DNA of 53,571 nt from a virus. The notes beneath the pieces were generated by a model that had not been told where the DNA came from, searched no databases, and saw nothing but the letters and a program-made list of their open reading frames with translations. Shown here in pieces: positions 18,675-26,651 of the stretch; positions within the stretch are counted from its first letter, which is position 1, and every line of letters begins with the position of its first letter. The DNA is taken from the IMG/VR virus record IMGVR_UViG_3300027396_000044, positions 1-53,571 of that record. The stretch is one strand, 5' to 3'. The translations under genes were made by a program, and so were the position numbers.

Positions 18675-19209
18675 CACCCTCATAGATCGCTGAGTTTCCT
18701 GCGTGTTCGAAAACTTCTACACTTCTCAGTTTTACACCTTGTCCAACCGGATATCTGGCAGTGAAAGTATTTTTAGGTCCTTGAGTACCGTGCAGTATCC
18801 AATGATCACCTCTCTGAAAGGTCTTAAGAATATCATCCATGGTCTTGTATGCGAGTTCTGCAAACTTTTCACAACCTACAGCTTCGACAACTCGTAGGTC
18901 ACACATACCTCCTTGGTCCTGCAATCCATATGCCGCCATGCCTCGGAAAATATCTAGATAAGGGTCGTCTTGTGCGATAATCAGAGTATGATCAAACATA
19001 TGTTCTGACCATTCTTTAAATGCTTTAAGACCGCCGAAGTCCATTACCCAGTTACGATCATCTAGTGTTTCTGATTCAAATATTAGTTTGATACCGATAG
19101 AATAACCGTGGAGCAATGAACAATGACTATGGGTGCTACGCCATTGTCTGAAACAACAACTGAGCCCTCTGTCGTTGCCGTATGTTTTAGTTGAAATATA
19201 TTTCGCCAT
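18667..19209 (-). CDS. queD: QueD-like 6-pyruvoyl/6-carboxy-tetrahydropterin synthase homologue
   Basis: A 180-residue protein with the QueD/PTPS layout: THSHCSLLHGYSI near residues 26-38 (catalytic Cys and His ligands), WVMDFGGLK near 54 and MFDHTLI near 71-77. In the family this enzyme makes 6-carboxytetrahydropterin for 7-deazaguanine (queuosine or modified phage DNA) synthesis. The usual HGH zinc motif is HGY here, so one zinc ligand appears replaced and the chain is longer than E. coli QueD (about 120), so altered chemistry is possible. The start at 19209 has AGGAGG upstream; a 14-residue extension is rejected. Both a sigma70 and a late promoter precede it. Confidence 0.78.
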   Translation of the reverse strand: MAKYISTKTYGNDRGLSCCFRQWRSTHSHCSLLHGYSIGIKLIFESETLDDRNWVMDFGGLKAFKEWSEHMFDHTLIIAQDDPYLDIFRGMAAYGLQDQGGMCDLRVVEAVGCEKFAELAYKTMDDILKTFQRGDHWILHGTQGPKNTFTARYPVGQGVKLRSVEVFEHAGNSAIYEGDA

Positions 19210-19257
19210 CTCTTGCCTCCTGTAAAAATAAGCGAGTAAGTTTGATGACACGCAGAG

Positions 19258-19264
19258 TATTTAG
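19258..19264 (-). promoter_or_regulatory. T4-type late promoter (CTAAATA) before the queD-like gene
   Basis: TCTAAATA about 50 bases before the ATG at 19209, downstream of a sigma70-type promoter. The pair suggests expression both early and late. Confidence 0.5.
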
Positions 19265-19311
19265 AGAGGGGTGAGCGTCATTCGAGTCCTCTTTGTGTAT
19301 GTGTGTTTATT

Positions 19312-19340
19312 AATATACTATTTTTAGTTACCTTTGTCAA
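19312..19340 (-). promoter_or_regulatory. Sigma70-type early promoter before the queD-like gene
   Basis: TTGACA (19340-19335), a 17-base spacer and TATATT (19317-19312). The -35 box lies in the last codons of the upstream gene. It reads toward the queD-like, membrane protein and glycosyltransferase genes. Confidence 0.65.
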
Positions 19341-19935
19341 CCACAAAATCATTTATGTTCTGGAAATGTACATGGTCATGTCGCCATTCTTCTGGTATTT
19401 TCCAACCTTCATTATTCAGTACTGTGAACTCTACGAACGGATTGATTTTGAAGATCATTCCTATTTGATAAATCCAATATGCTGGATCGACTGCATCGGC
19501 AGTCTCTGGAAGATAATGTTGTGTGCCTTTGTAGATGTTATTGATTTTTCCATTAGATGGATACAAGTCAAAACCTGCTAATACTATTTTTGGAAATCCA
19601 AGTTCAGTAGCCAACAATACAGCATAAGGACCACTACCCCAATGCTCGGCACGATCTTGTTTTTGTGTGCCTACATATGGAATATTCGGAAGAGGTTTGA
19701 ATATTTCAACACGATTGAGCGCGACCATGTTTTGTGGTCTAACAAATATCCCTACTCGATGTTGATTAATGCGACTAGCTTCTTGTGCCATACGGACATC
19801 GCAGCATACAACATAGTCCATTGGATGGTCGCGGACGATGGCATTACAACCGATCGTAGTGAAATGGTTTGAAAGATTTTCAATGTCAAGGCTTTTACGG
19901 CTCTCACCGTTGCCTAATACCAATGCTTGCAACAC
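19324..19935 (-). CDS. Rossmann-type protein with GNGESR loop, unknown function
   Basis: A 203-residue protein. It opens with LQALVLGNGESRKSLD, a nucleotide-binding-like G-x-G-x-S loop, followed by alternating beta/alpha elements (TTIGCNAIVRD, YVVCCDVRMA, KIVLAGFDLYP). This resembles DUF115/MptE-like and some sialyltransferase-like Rossmann proteins found in phages; the match is by pattern only. The GTG start at 19935 directly follows the stop of the fibre paralogue at 19936, so it is the third gene of that operon. It may be a glycan-modifying enzyme for virion parts, which is a guess. Confidence 0.6.
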   Translation of the reverse strand: MLQALVLGNGESRKSLDIENLSNHFTTIGCNAIVRDHPMDYVVCCDVRMAQEASRINQHRVGIFVRPQNMVALNRVEIFKPLPNIPYVGTQKQDRAEHWGSGPYAVLLATELGFPKIVLAGFDLYPSNGKINNIYKGTQHYLPETADAVDPAYWIYQIGMIFKINPFVEFTVLNNEGWKIPEEWRHDHVHFQNINDFVVDKGN

Positions 19936-20763
19936 TTATTTTATTTCGCCGAATGGTTTCCATTGTCCCGGAGTTCCGCCTTGCACACAGACCCAACCCA
20001 TATAGGATCCTGTTGCAGGTTCCGAGTTCCATACGACATCTCCTCTATTGTATGTACCATCAATAGGGAAAGTGTTATCTTTAAAGTGAGCGACACCGTT
20101 GAATTTGATTGGCCCTGCAGCATCGAGGCTCATACGAGAATCGATATTATTAACACCGATACCTACAGCACCATGTACTTTGACTTTTATAGGACCACTT
20201 TGTTTGTTTCCTAGATCGATATTTCCATTAGCACCAACAGTGATTCTTGTTTTGTTATCAGTGACTATGCTAAGATCACTGCTGTTATATGTTCCGATAA
20301 GGCCGTTAACAAAGTCTTGGCTTCCAATAACGATTTCTGTTTGACCGTCAGCTACTGTAAATGTAGCGTGGGGAGTTTCTGTTCCGATGCTAAGACTGTC
20401 TAGTCCTGCATTATAGAACATGTATTGGTTGACACTAAACGAACCGTCAACATCGAGATTTTTTAATCTACCAACTTCTCGAAGATTACTCTTAACGACA
20501 TTTTTACCTAGTCCGTTTTGATTTATAACTTCAATGCCGTTTATGTTTAGACTTTTACCTTCTGCTAGTTCTAGAGTTTCTGATAAAAATATTCTATCGG
20601 GATTGCTTCTAAACACTAACTGCTTATTGTAATCGTCTCTTAGCCAAAGTATACCTTTGTTTTCGATATCCTCAAACTCTATGAAGTCGTTGACTATTGT
20701 GGCCTTTGTCGAAACAAGGTCCTTGATTTGTTGTACTACTGAATCTACTTTATCGTTGGCCAT
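19936..20763 (-). CDS. Short fibre-like virion protein, paralogue of next gene
   Basis: A 275-residue protein starting MANDKVDSVVQQIKDL. It shares with the gene at 20765-21559 the motifs FRSNPDRI, KNVVKSNL, GRL-x-x-L-x-VDG, a G-x-GT-x-x-P strand and the ending VVWN-SEP, GSYMGWVCVQGGTPG and W-x-PFGEI. The closing region looks like a compact C-terminal tip domain. It is very probably a virion surface or fibre protein made by duplication of its neighbour. The ATG at 20763 is preferred over an upstream start because it follows the neighbour's TAA by one base. Confidence 0.72.
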   Translation of the reverse strand: MANDKVDSVVQQIKDLVSTKATIVNDFIEFEDIENKGILWLRDDYNKQLVFRSNPDRIFLSETLELAEGKSLNINGIEVINQNGLGKNVVKSNLREVGRLKNLDVDGSFSVNQYMFYNAGLDSLSIGTETPHATFTVADGQTEIVIGSQDFVNGLIGTYNSSDLSIVTDNKTRITVGANGNIDLGNKQSGPIKVKVHGAVGIGVNNIDSRMSLDAAGPIKFNGVAHFKDNTFPIDGTYNRGDVVWNSEPATGSYMGWVCVQGGTPGQWKPFGEIK

Positions 20764-20764
20764 A

Positions 20765-21559
20765 TTATTGATTTCCAATCTTACCAAATGGTTCCCAACG
20801 TCCGGGATTTCCTGAGGTAATACATACCCAACCGACGTATGAACCTTCTCTAGGTTGTGTATTCCATATTACATCACCTACACCATGTATACCTGACGTA
20901 GGCGGAGCATTATTATATCGATGTACTCTGCCTTCGTATTTTATAGCACCGGCAACATGAAGATCAACATCTGTATCCGGATTAGCGACTCCAACAGCTA
21001 GTTTTCCATTTACTATTACTTGTACTGGTTCTTCGTTTGGGCTACCGAAAGAGACGTTTCCTTTTTCATCTATCAGTATTCGTGTTGTCGACAAAGTACC
21101 AATAGAAAGGGGACCTGAGCTCGTTCCAATGCGTCCAGGGTTTAAGTTTAGGTCTGCTCCTGATTCTTCTAAGGTTATGAATCCTTTAGGATCACTGGTT
21201 CCTAGACCTACTTTTTTATTAACATTATCAAAGTAAACAAACTGATCCAACACTACTGGACCGTCAACTATTAGTCCAGTTAATCTTCCTAGCTGTTCTA
21301 GATTGCTTTTAACTACGTTATCGCCCAGCGAATCTGCAGATAACACTGGAGTGCCATTTATTGAGAAAACTTTATCTTTTCCTAGATCAAGGCTTTCTGT
21401 AGACAGAAAACGATCTGGGTTTACTGTGAATAAGAACTGTTTTGTAGGTCCGTCGCCGGCCCAAACAAAACCTTTTCCGACGATATCTCCGTCGAAAGTT
21501 TTATGGTCAGTTAATAGCTCACGCAACGACTTCGCTAGGTCTTCCATTTGTTTAGACAT
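20765..21559 (-). CDS. Short fibre-like virion protein
   Basis: A 264-residue protein (MSKQMEDLAKSLRELLT), first of a three-gene minus-strand unit under a late promoter. N-terminal ~30 residues are helical, then a beta-rich body with FTVNPDRFLS, NVVKSNLEQLGRL, and a tip ending GWVCITSGNPGRWEPFGKI. It is paralogous to the following gene. Late control and similarity of the tip to other phage fibre ends support a virion role; the exact location is unknown. Confidence 0.72.
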   Translation of the reverse strand: MSKQMEDLAKSLRELLTDHKTFDGDIVGKGFVWAGDGPTKQFLFTVNPDRFLSTESLDLGKDKVFSINGTPVLSADSLGDNVVKSNLEQLGRLTGLIVDGPVVLDQFVYFDNVNKKVGLGTSDPKGFITLEESGADLNLNPGRIGTSSGPLSIGTLSTTRILIDEKGNVSFGSPNEEPVQVIVNGKLAVGVANPDTDVDLHVAGAIKYEGRVHRYNNAPPTSGIHGVGDVIWNTQPREGSYVGWVCITSGNPGRWEPFGKIGNQ

Positions 21560-21583
21560 ATTGGGTTCCAAATACTTATTAGA

Positions 21584-21591
21584 TATTTATC
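21584..21591 (-). promoter_or_regulatory. T4-type late promoter (GATAAATA)
   Basis: GATAAATA 25 bases before the ATG at 21559, immediately downstream of the terminator of the preceding early gene. It is one of the best late-promoter matches in the window. Confidence 0.65.
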
Positions 21592-21595
21592 CCCA

Positions 21596-21625
21596 AAAGA
21601 AAAAGCAGGCCGAAGCCTGCTTTTT
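21596..21625 (-). terminator. Intrinsic terminator with UUCG loop
   Basis: On the minus strand GCAGGC-TTCG-GCCTGC forms a tight hairpin with an extended A/T stem and a following T-run, 18 bases after the stop of the 402-residue gene. The plus strand also ends in T5, so it may work in both directions. Confidence 0.85.
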
Positions 21626-21642
21626 ACTGAGCCATTACTTTG

Positions 21643-22851
21643 TTATTGTACTTTAAGCAATACAGTATCTTCATTAATGCGCCCGTTGAGCTTGATATCT
21701 ACTGCTTTAATGTCTTCTAAGAACTTACGCAGAGCTACTTTTCCTGAACTCTTAAACTCTTTAAGTTGTTCATCGGGCTTGCGCAGAGTTTTTTGTACGC
21801 TCTTGTTCTCGTCAAACCCAATCAATGTAGTTCCTTTTACACGGATATCGTTGTAGGCAGCAGCCACATACTTTCCTAGCTTACGAGTTTTGGTGTTATA
21901 GACCCACACTTCTTGTGATCCAATGATGTCCGCAGGATTGATAGACACTAGTTTGAGCTGGTCGTCGGTCTTTTTGTACTTCAACTTAGCAACAAGTTTG
22001 TCTTTGCTAACAGCTTTCTTAGCACGTGGTTTGCGATTGACTTTACCTTCTTGCTGTAGCATTTCGCAGGCACTAAGGATTTCATGATAGAAATCGTAGA
22101 GCTTCTTGAGATTCTTTTTACCTAGCCAAGCATAACCTTCTTTAAGCTGATCGTCTTTGCCCTCGATAGCTTCTGCTACTTCGTCATGAGCACGTTGATA
22201 CAAATCCTTAATAACTCGAGCATGTGCCCCTTTGCATTCGCGACCTTTGAGCAGATTAACGATCTTGATGGCTTTAGGATCAAAGCTATCCGGATCTAGT
22301 AAGAAGCTTTCGTGAGCATCTTCGATTTCTGTAGTCATAGCGTAGGCAGCTTCACGAAGTCGATCTTGGATAGAAAGCACAACTCCAGTATCTTTTTTCT
22401 CAGTAACTTCTTCCTCTTCTTTGATAGTCTTACCACGTTCGATGGCGTCAGCGATACGTTCACGGAGAAATATAGTTACAGGTTTGAGCTCGCCCATGGT
22501 TCCGGGAAGTTCTTCCCAATGTTTGGCTTCTTTTTCGTTAAGATCGGGCATACCGGTGCGCAGACAACGAGCGATGATAGCAGCCTGCGTGAGGTTGAAT
22601 CCGCCTGATTGTTTGATATATTTGATATCTTCTGCGCTATACTTGTTTTCTTTCATCCAAGCATAGACATCTGGCAGGAGATCTGCTGTTTTGTATTCAG
22701 CATAGTAATAGGCTACAGCATTACGACGGAAGCGATGATACTCCTCACCGGTCATCTTTTCCCAATCAGCCCACTTCGGATCAGGATTCGCACCGCGGCG
22801 AGTACCTGCCGAAACAGAAACTTTCTTGGGTTTTGCTTTAGTCACAGCCAT
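21643..22851 (-). CDS. Conserved phage protein of unknown function (402 aa)
   Basis: A soluble, charged protein with no motif I can assign. It starts with a basic tail (MAVTKAKPKKVS), has a long helical middle with an acidic KEEEEV patch near residue 145, and a C-terminal third rich in Lys (KPRAKKAVSKDK, YKKTDDQ) that looks beta-rich (VWVYNTKTRKLGKYVAAAYND). Composition suggests nucleic-acid association. It is a monocistronic early gene: perfect sigma70 promoter, AGGAG before the ATG at 22851, and a strong terminator after the stop. Confidence 0.75.
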   Translation of the reverse strand: MAVTKAKPKKVSVSAGTRRGANPDPKWADWEKMTGEEYHRFRRNAVAYYYAEYKTADLLPDVYAWMKENKYSAEDIKYIKQSGGFNLTQAAIIARCLRTGMPDLNEKEAKHWEELPGTMGELKPVTIFLRERIADAIERGKTIKEEEEVTEKKDTGVVLSIQDRLREAAYAMTTEIEDAHESFLLDPDSFDPKAIKIVNLLKGRECKGAHARVIKDLYQRAHDEVAEAIEGKDDQLKEGYAWLGKKNLKKLYDFYHEILSACEMLQQEGKVNRKPRAKKAVSKDKLVAKLKYKKTDDQLKLVSINPADIIGSQEVWVYNTKTRKLGKYVAAAYNDIRVKGTTLIGFDENKSVQKTLRKPDEQLKEFKSSGKVALRKFLEDIKAVDIKLNGRINEDTVLLKVQ

Positions 22852-22884
22852 CACATGCTCCTATGTAAGTTAAACAATACATAT

Positions 22885-22913
22885 ATTATACGGCCAAAAA
22901 AGAGATTTGTCAA
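22885..22913 (-). promoter_or_regulatory. Perfect-consensus sigma70 early promoter
   Basis: TTGACA (22913-22908), exactly 17 bases, TATAAT (22890-22885), reading into the 402-residue gene, with a leader of about 27 bases and AGGAG. Confidence 0.85.
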
Positions 22914-22915
22914 CC

Positions 22916-23104
22916 TTATTCAAATCGTTCTACTTCGTCCAAATCGCCGTCTTCATTTTCTTTATATATGATAGTTTGGATATAATCGGTTCCAATACTA
23001 TCTTCGGCTAACTTAACCGCTTCTTTTCTACTGCTAGTCGTTTCGATCAACTCTTCGTGACCCCGTTCGTCGACTCCCCAAACTTCATAGAGTTCGAAGT
23101 TCAT
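22916..23104 (-). CDS. Small acidic protein, unknown (62 aa)
   Basis: MNFELYEVWGVDERGHEEL, then a helix and a strand ending in acidic DGDLDEVERFE. AGGAG lies upstream with a slightly long spacing. No family recognised; last gene of the minus-strand run that starts at 25498. Confidence 0.6.
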   Translation of the reverse strand: MNFELYEVWGVDERGHEELIETTSSRKEAVKLAEDSIGTDYIQTIIYKENEDGDLDEVERFE

Positions 23105-23128
23105 TTTATTGCCATTTCTCCTATTAGG

Positions 23129-23677
23129 TTAAACAAACTTTTTCCAATCTCCATCAGGCGCAACTGCCCAACCAAGACGTTGGAGATCATTCCGGATCTC
23201 GTCGGTTATGCACCCTTCTGCAACATAGTTTCTACCATCCCAAAGTTTGTTCTCTTCTTCATCATGTGATACATCACGAATACCAGAACAATACCAATCG
23301 ATATAATCACCTTTCTGTTGCATGTCGGCGATTATGCCACCAGCATATCGCCAAGAGCAACTCCATTCTTCTTGTTTGAGCACAGGTATAACTTCCAAAC
23401 GGATAAAGCCATTGTTGCACATTGCCGCATATAAGTTTTGAGCGTAGGCATCATTGTTTCGAGCTTTCTCCAAAATCCAATCAGTAGTCACAAGATCGTA
23501 CTCCAAATTGTTAATACGAGATTCTGGATCGTCAAACTTGCGGTTGTCATCATCTAGGATTTTTTGAAAGTAATCTAGATACGCTTCGTTAGGCTCTTCG
23601 CCTTTTTCTTCCATGCGTTTGATATAACCTTCTTTTTGGAAAGTATGTCTTTCAGGGCTTTTTGAAACCTTTGACAT
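23129..23677 (-). CDS. Conserved hypothetical phage protein (182 aa)
   Basis: Hydrophilic N-terminal half with helices (EAYLDYFQKILDDDNRKFDD), then a segment around residues 65-130 with Trp/Cys-rich strands (EEWSCSWRYAGGIIADM, DYIDWYCSGI). It ends in a small domain (RLGWAVAPDGDWKKFV). No catalytic motif is evident. It overlaps the end of the upstream gene by 26 bases, so it is translationally coupled within the early run. Confidence 0.65.
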   Translation of the reverse strand: MSKVSKSPERHTFQKEGYIKRMEEKGEEPNEAYLDYFQKILDDDNRKFDDPESRINNLEYDLVTTDWILEKARNNDAYAQNLYAAMCNNGFIRLEVIPVLKQEEWSCSWRYAGGIIADMQQKGDYIDWYCSGIRDVSHDEEENKLWDGRNYVAEGCITDEIRNDLQRLGWAVAPDGDWKKFV

Positions 23678-24065
23678 CTTCTACGGCTTTCTTAAGAGTT
23701 TCTGCATAGTTAAGAGCTTGTTGCTCAGTCATAGCGATAGTAGTTTCACACTGCACGTATCCTTTAGTCCAGATTCTCCATGTAAGGCGAAGTCTAGTTA
23801 CAAGGCCATTCCAGAGATCTTTCCAGAACCAATCAAACTCTTGTTGCCAAGGACTATCGATATCATAACGCTTTTTAACTGATTCAGTCCAATAATCAGT
23901 CTTAGCGGTAACATAGGTGTTGACATTGACACCGGTTTCGTCTGCTTCTACTTCTACAGTTAGAGAATGATCGGGCTGACCACAGCCACAGACGACGCTG
24001 TACCATTTTGAATCACCCCAATCGTGGGTTTTCAAGATTCCTTCTGCTGGTTCTTGTGCTTTCAT
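23652..24065 (-). CDS. Conserved hypothetical protein with CGCG cysteine pair (137 aa)
   Basis: Contains VVCGCGQPDHSLTVEVEAD near residue 25, a Trp-rich middle (FDWFWKDLWNGL) and a C-terminal helix. The paired cysteines with a following His could bind metal but two ligands are not obvious elsewhere. Its ATG overlaps the stop of its upstream neighbour (ATGA), showing coupling. Function unknown. Confidence 0.62.
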   Translation of the reverse strand: MKAQEPAEGILKTHDWGDSKWYSVVCGCGQPDHSLTVEVEADETGVNVNTYVTAKTDYWTESVKKRYDIDSPWQQEFDWFWKDLWNGLVTRLRLTWRIWTKGYVQCETTIAMTEQQALNYAETLKKAVEDVKGFKKP

Positions 24066-24310
24066 TGTAGTGTCCTATCGTTGCCTTTACCAAAGGCACG
24101 AACTAATCTTTCTCTATCATCGTCATCCATCTCGTCGAAATCTTCTTCGGTTAAAGGACGACCGATGCTTTCTAGTTCTTCTTTGGTCTTACCTTCAAAC
24201 ATATTTTTGATTTCGTTTATGAACTCATCGAGTTCTTCTTGTGTCCCCTCGAATCCGTCGAAAGCACCTGGTGCAAACTCGACTTTCAGGATTTTCTTTT
24301 CTTCAGTCAT
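24062..24310 (-). CDS. Small acidic protein (82 aa), unknown
   Basis: MTEEKKILKVEFAPGAFD, then strongly acidic helices (EEDFDEMDDDDRERLVRAFG). Directly follows the previous gene and overlaps the next by ATGA. Acidic composition recalls DNA mimics or small regulatory proteins, but nothing specific supports that. Confidence 0.6.
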   Translation of the reverse strand: MTEEKKILKVEFAPGAFDGFEGTQEELDEFINEIKNMFEGKTKEELESIGRPLTEEDFDEMDDDDRERLVRAFGKGNDRTLQ

Positions 24311-24529
24311 TTATGCTTCTATCCTTTTAACTTTGTCACGCGAGTCGTAGATTGATTTAACCATGCGTTGGTATTCATCTTCGTCCAAGATTGTCCGGTA
24401 GTATGTAAGTCCTTGCGTAACCATAATGGCTGCTACTTCTAATGGGCTATGATCTTCCATCATGAGAGTATTAAAAGACATAAACTTCTCATAAAGACTT
24501 TCTAGACTACCATCGCGTTCTGTCAGCAT
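24311..24529 (-). CDS. Small helical protein (72 aa), unknown
   Basis: The ATG at 24529 is preferred because AAGGAA sits six bases upstream; a longer reading from 24622 would overlap the neighbouring gene heavily. The product (MLTERDGSLESLYEKFMSFN) is helical, with MVTQGLTYYRTILDEDEYQ in the middle. Part of the coupled early run; function unknown. Confidence 0.58.
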   Translation of the reverse strand: MLTERDGSLESLYEKFMSFNTLMMEDHSPLEVAAIMVTQGLTYYRTILDEDEYQRMVKSIYDSRDKVKRIEA

Positions 24530-24692
24530 TGTTGTTCCTTTGATGTTTGTATTCTCTCTTGAGCCACCATTTAAACTTCTGGAAATATTCTTCATATGTG
24601 TATTTAGGTATCCTGGATTCAAAATGCTCGTCGCAGTTATCTAACCAAAGGTTTCTAACCCAGTTCCTAAATGGTGAAGATTTCATGTCCAT
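24507..24692 (-). CDS. Small Trp/Arg-rich protein (61 aa), unknown
   Basis: MDMKSSPFRNWVRNLWLDN followed by YTYEEYFQKFKWWLKREYKH. Overlaps the stop of the upstream 271-residue gene by 10 bases and the next gene by 23 bases, a pattern of tight coupling. The composition (many Trp, Arg, Lys) is like that of the preceding gene. No function known. Confidence 0.55.
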   Translation of the reverse strand: MDMKSSPFRNWVRNLWLDNCDEHFESRIPKYTYEEYFQKFKWWLKREYKHQRNNNADRTRW

Positions 24693-25498
24693 AGTGATTG
24701 ACGTATTTTAATAAGACGAATCATCATTTCTTCGTCTTCGTTCTCATATTGTAGTTCCAGTTTGTTGATTGTGTCAAGAGCTTTTCGTGATTCGGTTTTT
24801 TCTTTTTTAGTTTCGTCTTCTGGAAATATTTCGTCTGGATACTGTTTACGGCGACGTTCGCAGATATCATGCCAACCAGAAACTTCATAAGGATCCGGAC
24901 GCTTTGGGCGTTCGTACTTCCACCACTTATAAAGGATTTCGATTTCCTTAGCAGCTTCTGCCTGTGCAGTAGGTACAGCTTCGTGCTTCTTATCCTCGTC
25001 CAAAAACTCTGCATTGGTCAGGGTTTTAGCCCAAGCACAGTAGGCCATAGCGGCTTCTTCCGAACGCCAGTTACGATACCATCGGCGCCACCAAGGATAG
25101 CTATACTTCTTGCGAGCTTCGCTGTCCCATACACAGTAGTTCCATGCTAGTTCCACTTCAACAAAATCAACCAGCTCATTGAATAAGCAAGGCAAAAAGC
25201 GGTTCCCCACGTCTTGCCAGCTGCCAGGTTTAATATCCCTGGGATGAGCGGTAAGAGCATGAGTGCGAGTAACAAAGCGGTTGTTAATGTAGTATCGAAC
25301 ATCGTTAATCCTATCAGGAATCCACATCCAAACGTCCTGGATGTAGTCAAGCCCTTCCTCTGCTAACCAATAGCGGAAAGGGTGTTTTTCTTTGGAGGCA
25401 CGTTTCCACTGAGCCCATCCTTTAGATGTCTCAGCTGTAGGTTTATTTGAACCACGCAACCAATCTGCGAATCGTGAACAAGTCCAATAGTTTCTCAT
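24683..25498 (-). CDS. Conserved Trp-rich phage protein (271 aa), unknown
   Basis: A cytoplasmic protein with an unusual number of Trp residues (DVWMWIPDRIND, YPWWRRWYRNWRSEEAAM, YKWWKYERPKRP) and a long acidic/basic C-terminal helix (KKEKTESRKALDTINKLELQ). No enzyme motif recognised. It is the first gene after a perfect sigma70 promoter and heads a run of coupled small genes down to 22916. Related proteins are, to my knowledge, common and uncharacterised in T4-like marine phages. Confidence 0.7.
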   Translation of the reverse strand: MRNYWTCSRFADWLRGSNKPTAETSKGWAQWKRASKEKHPFRYWLAEEGLDYIQDVWMWIPDRINDVRYYINNRFVTRTHALTAHPRDIKPGSWQDVGNRFLPCLFNELVDFVEVELAWNYCVWDSEARKKYSYPWWRRWYRNWRSEEAAMAYCAWAKTLTNAEFLDEDKKHEAVPTAQAEAAKEIEILYKWWKYERPKRPDPYEVSGWHDICERRRKQYPDEIFPEDETKKEKTESRKALDTINKLELQYENEDEEMMIRLIKIRQSLWT

Positions 25499-25525
25499 AG
25501 TCTTTTCTCTTAGCTGAACAACTTA

Positions 25526-25554
25526 ATTATATGATAAAACAAAAAACTTGTCAA
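25526..25554 (-). promoter_or_regulatory. Perfect-consensus sigma70 early promoter
   Basis: TTGACA (25554-25549), 17-base spacer, TATAAT (25531-25526), reading into the gene at 25498 and the small-gene run below it. Confidence 0.85.
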
Positions 25555-25571
25555 GATGGTTCAAAAACGAA

Positions 25572-25958
25572 TCAAAACTTTTTTTGGTATCCTGCTAGAT
25601 TGAGCATGATAGAATACTGTTCATAGGCTTTTTGGACTGCGGCATTTTGATGTCTGATAGTAGCTTCTTCCCGTTCTTTGCTCATTAGCATATCAAAGAA
25701 GTCAACTTCATGTTTAGTGTGCTGTTGCCATTTAAAAAACCTCTTCTCGAGTTCTATCAAGGTTCTTAAACGACTTTCAGGTATTTCTAGTGTGAACACA
25801 CGTTCAGTTTCGTATTCCACTACATCATTTCTAATAATACTGGCGTTCTCAGGTTCAGTAAAAAACCGGGGAGGATGGTACCTCGCCCGGCGCTTAGTGT
25901 CATTGAGAACCCTAACTTCGTAGTTCTTGCAGAACTCGTCTAGGTGTTCTTTTTCCAC
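25572..25958 (-). CDS. Conserved hypothetical protein (128 aa)
   Basis: Mostly helical and charged: N-terminal basic segment (DTKRRARYHPPRFF), a strand pair (VEYETERVFTLEIPES) and a long C-terminal helix (SKEREEATIRHQNAAVQKAYE). The start is GTG just after the TGA of the BAX-inhibitor-like gene, with AAGGGA upstream, so it is translated from the same mRNA. Function unknown. Confidence 0.65.
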   Translation of the reverse strand: MEKEHLDEFCKNYEVRVLNDTKRRARYHPPRFFTEPENASIIRNDVVEYETERVFTLEIPESRLRTLIELEKRFFKWQQHTKHEVDFFDMLMSKEREEATIRHQNAAVQKAYEQYSIMLNLAGYQKKF

Positions 25959-25959
25959 A

Positions 25960-26637
25960 TCAGTCCCTTTTGACTCCGATAATCTGTAGTAGATTGATAA
26001 AGAGGTTGATGAAATCCATATAAAGAGTCAATGCTCCTAAGACTTCTTCACGGCCTGTATCTGAGTCTACACTGACCATTTCGCGGATTTGTTGTGTATC
26101 GTAGGCAGTTAAGCCTAAGAAGATCACGATGGCCAATGCGGAGATCACCATCTGCATCACGGTGCTACCAATAAAGATGTTAACAATACTGGCAATACAA
26201 ATGGCGATCAAACCAATAAACATAAACTGACCGACACTTTCAAGGCTACGTTTAGTAAAATATCCATACCCGCTCATAGTTACGAATAAGATACTAGCAC
26301 CAAAGAAAGCCGATACTACAGAACCTAGCGTGAATACTGCGAAGAAGGCGCTGATACTCAGCCCCATCAACGCGGCAAACGCCATTAGGAATAACTGTAG
26401 CTGTGTCTTATTAAAGTTTTCCTGTGCAAAGGCAAACGCTAGAATAGCGACCAGTGGCAGGAAAATAGTTACATACTGCATAAAACCTGTGAAAAAGAAT
26501 GATAACAGTGCAGGTGAGCTTGCGACTCCTGCAGCGGTCAACATACTGATAATCACAGCAGTGAGCATATTATTATAGACACGCAACATAGCTGAGTTAA
26601 CGGCTGCTGCATCTCTATATGTACTTGTTGCAAACAT
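25960..26637 (-). CDS. BAX inhibitor-1 / YccA-like membrane protein
   Basis: A 225-residue integral membrane protein with about seven hydrophobic spans. The C-terminal region contains the family-typical 'FLGLTAYDTQQIREM' segment followed by an acidic loop and 'LTLYMDFINLFINLLQI', characteristic of BI-1/YccA/YbhL (UPF0005). Members form pH- or Ca-sensitive channels; bacterial YccA also inhibits the membrane protease FtsH. A phage copy could protect phage membrane proteins or modify the host envelope, which is inference. Strong AAGGAG before the ATG; lies between thyX and a hypothetical gene in one operon. Confidence 0.88.
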   Translation of the reverse strand: MFATSTYRDAAAVNSAMLRVYNNMLTAVIISMLTAAGVASSPALLSFFFTGFMQYVTIFLPLVAILAFAFAQENFNKTQLQLFLMAFAALMGLSISAFFAVFTLGSVVSAFFGASILFVTMSGYGYFTKRSLESVGQFMFIGLIAICIASIVNIFIGSTVMQMVISALAIVIFLGLTAYDTQQIREMVSVDSDTGREEVLGALTLYMDFINLFINLLQIIGVKRD

Positions 26638-26651
26638 GATATCTCCTTAAG

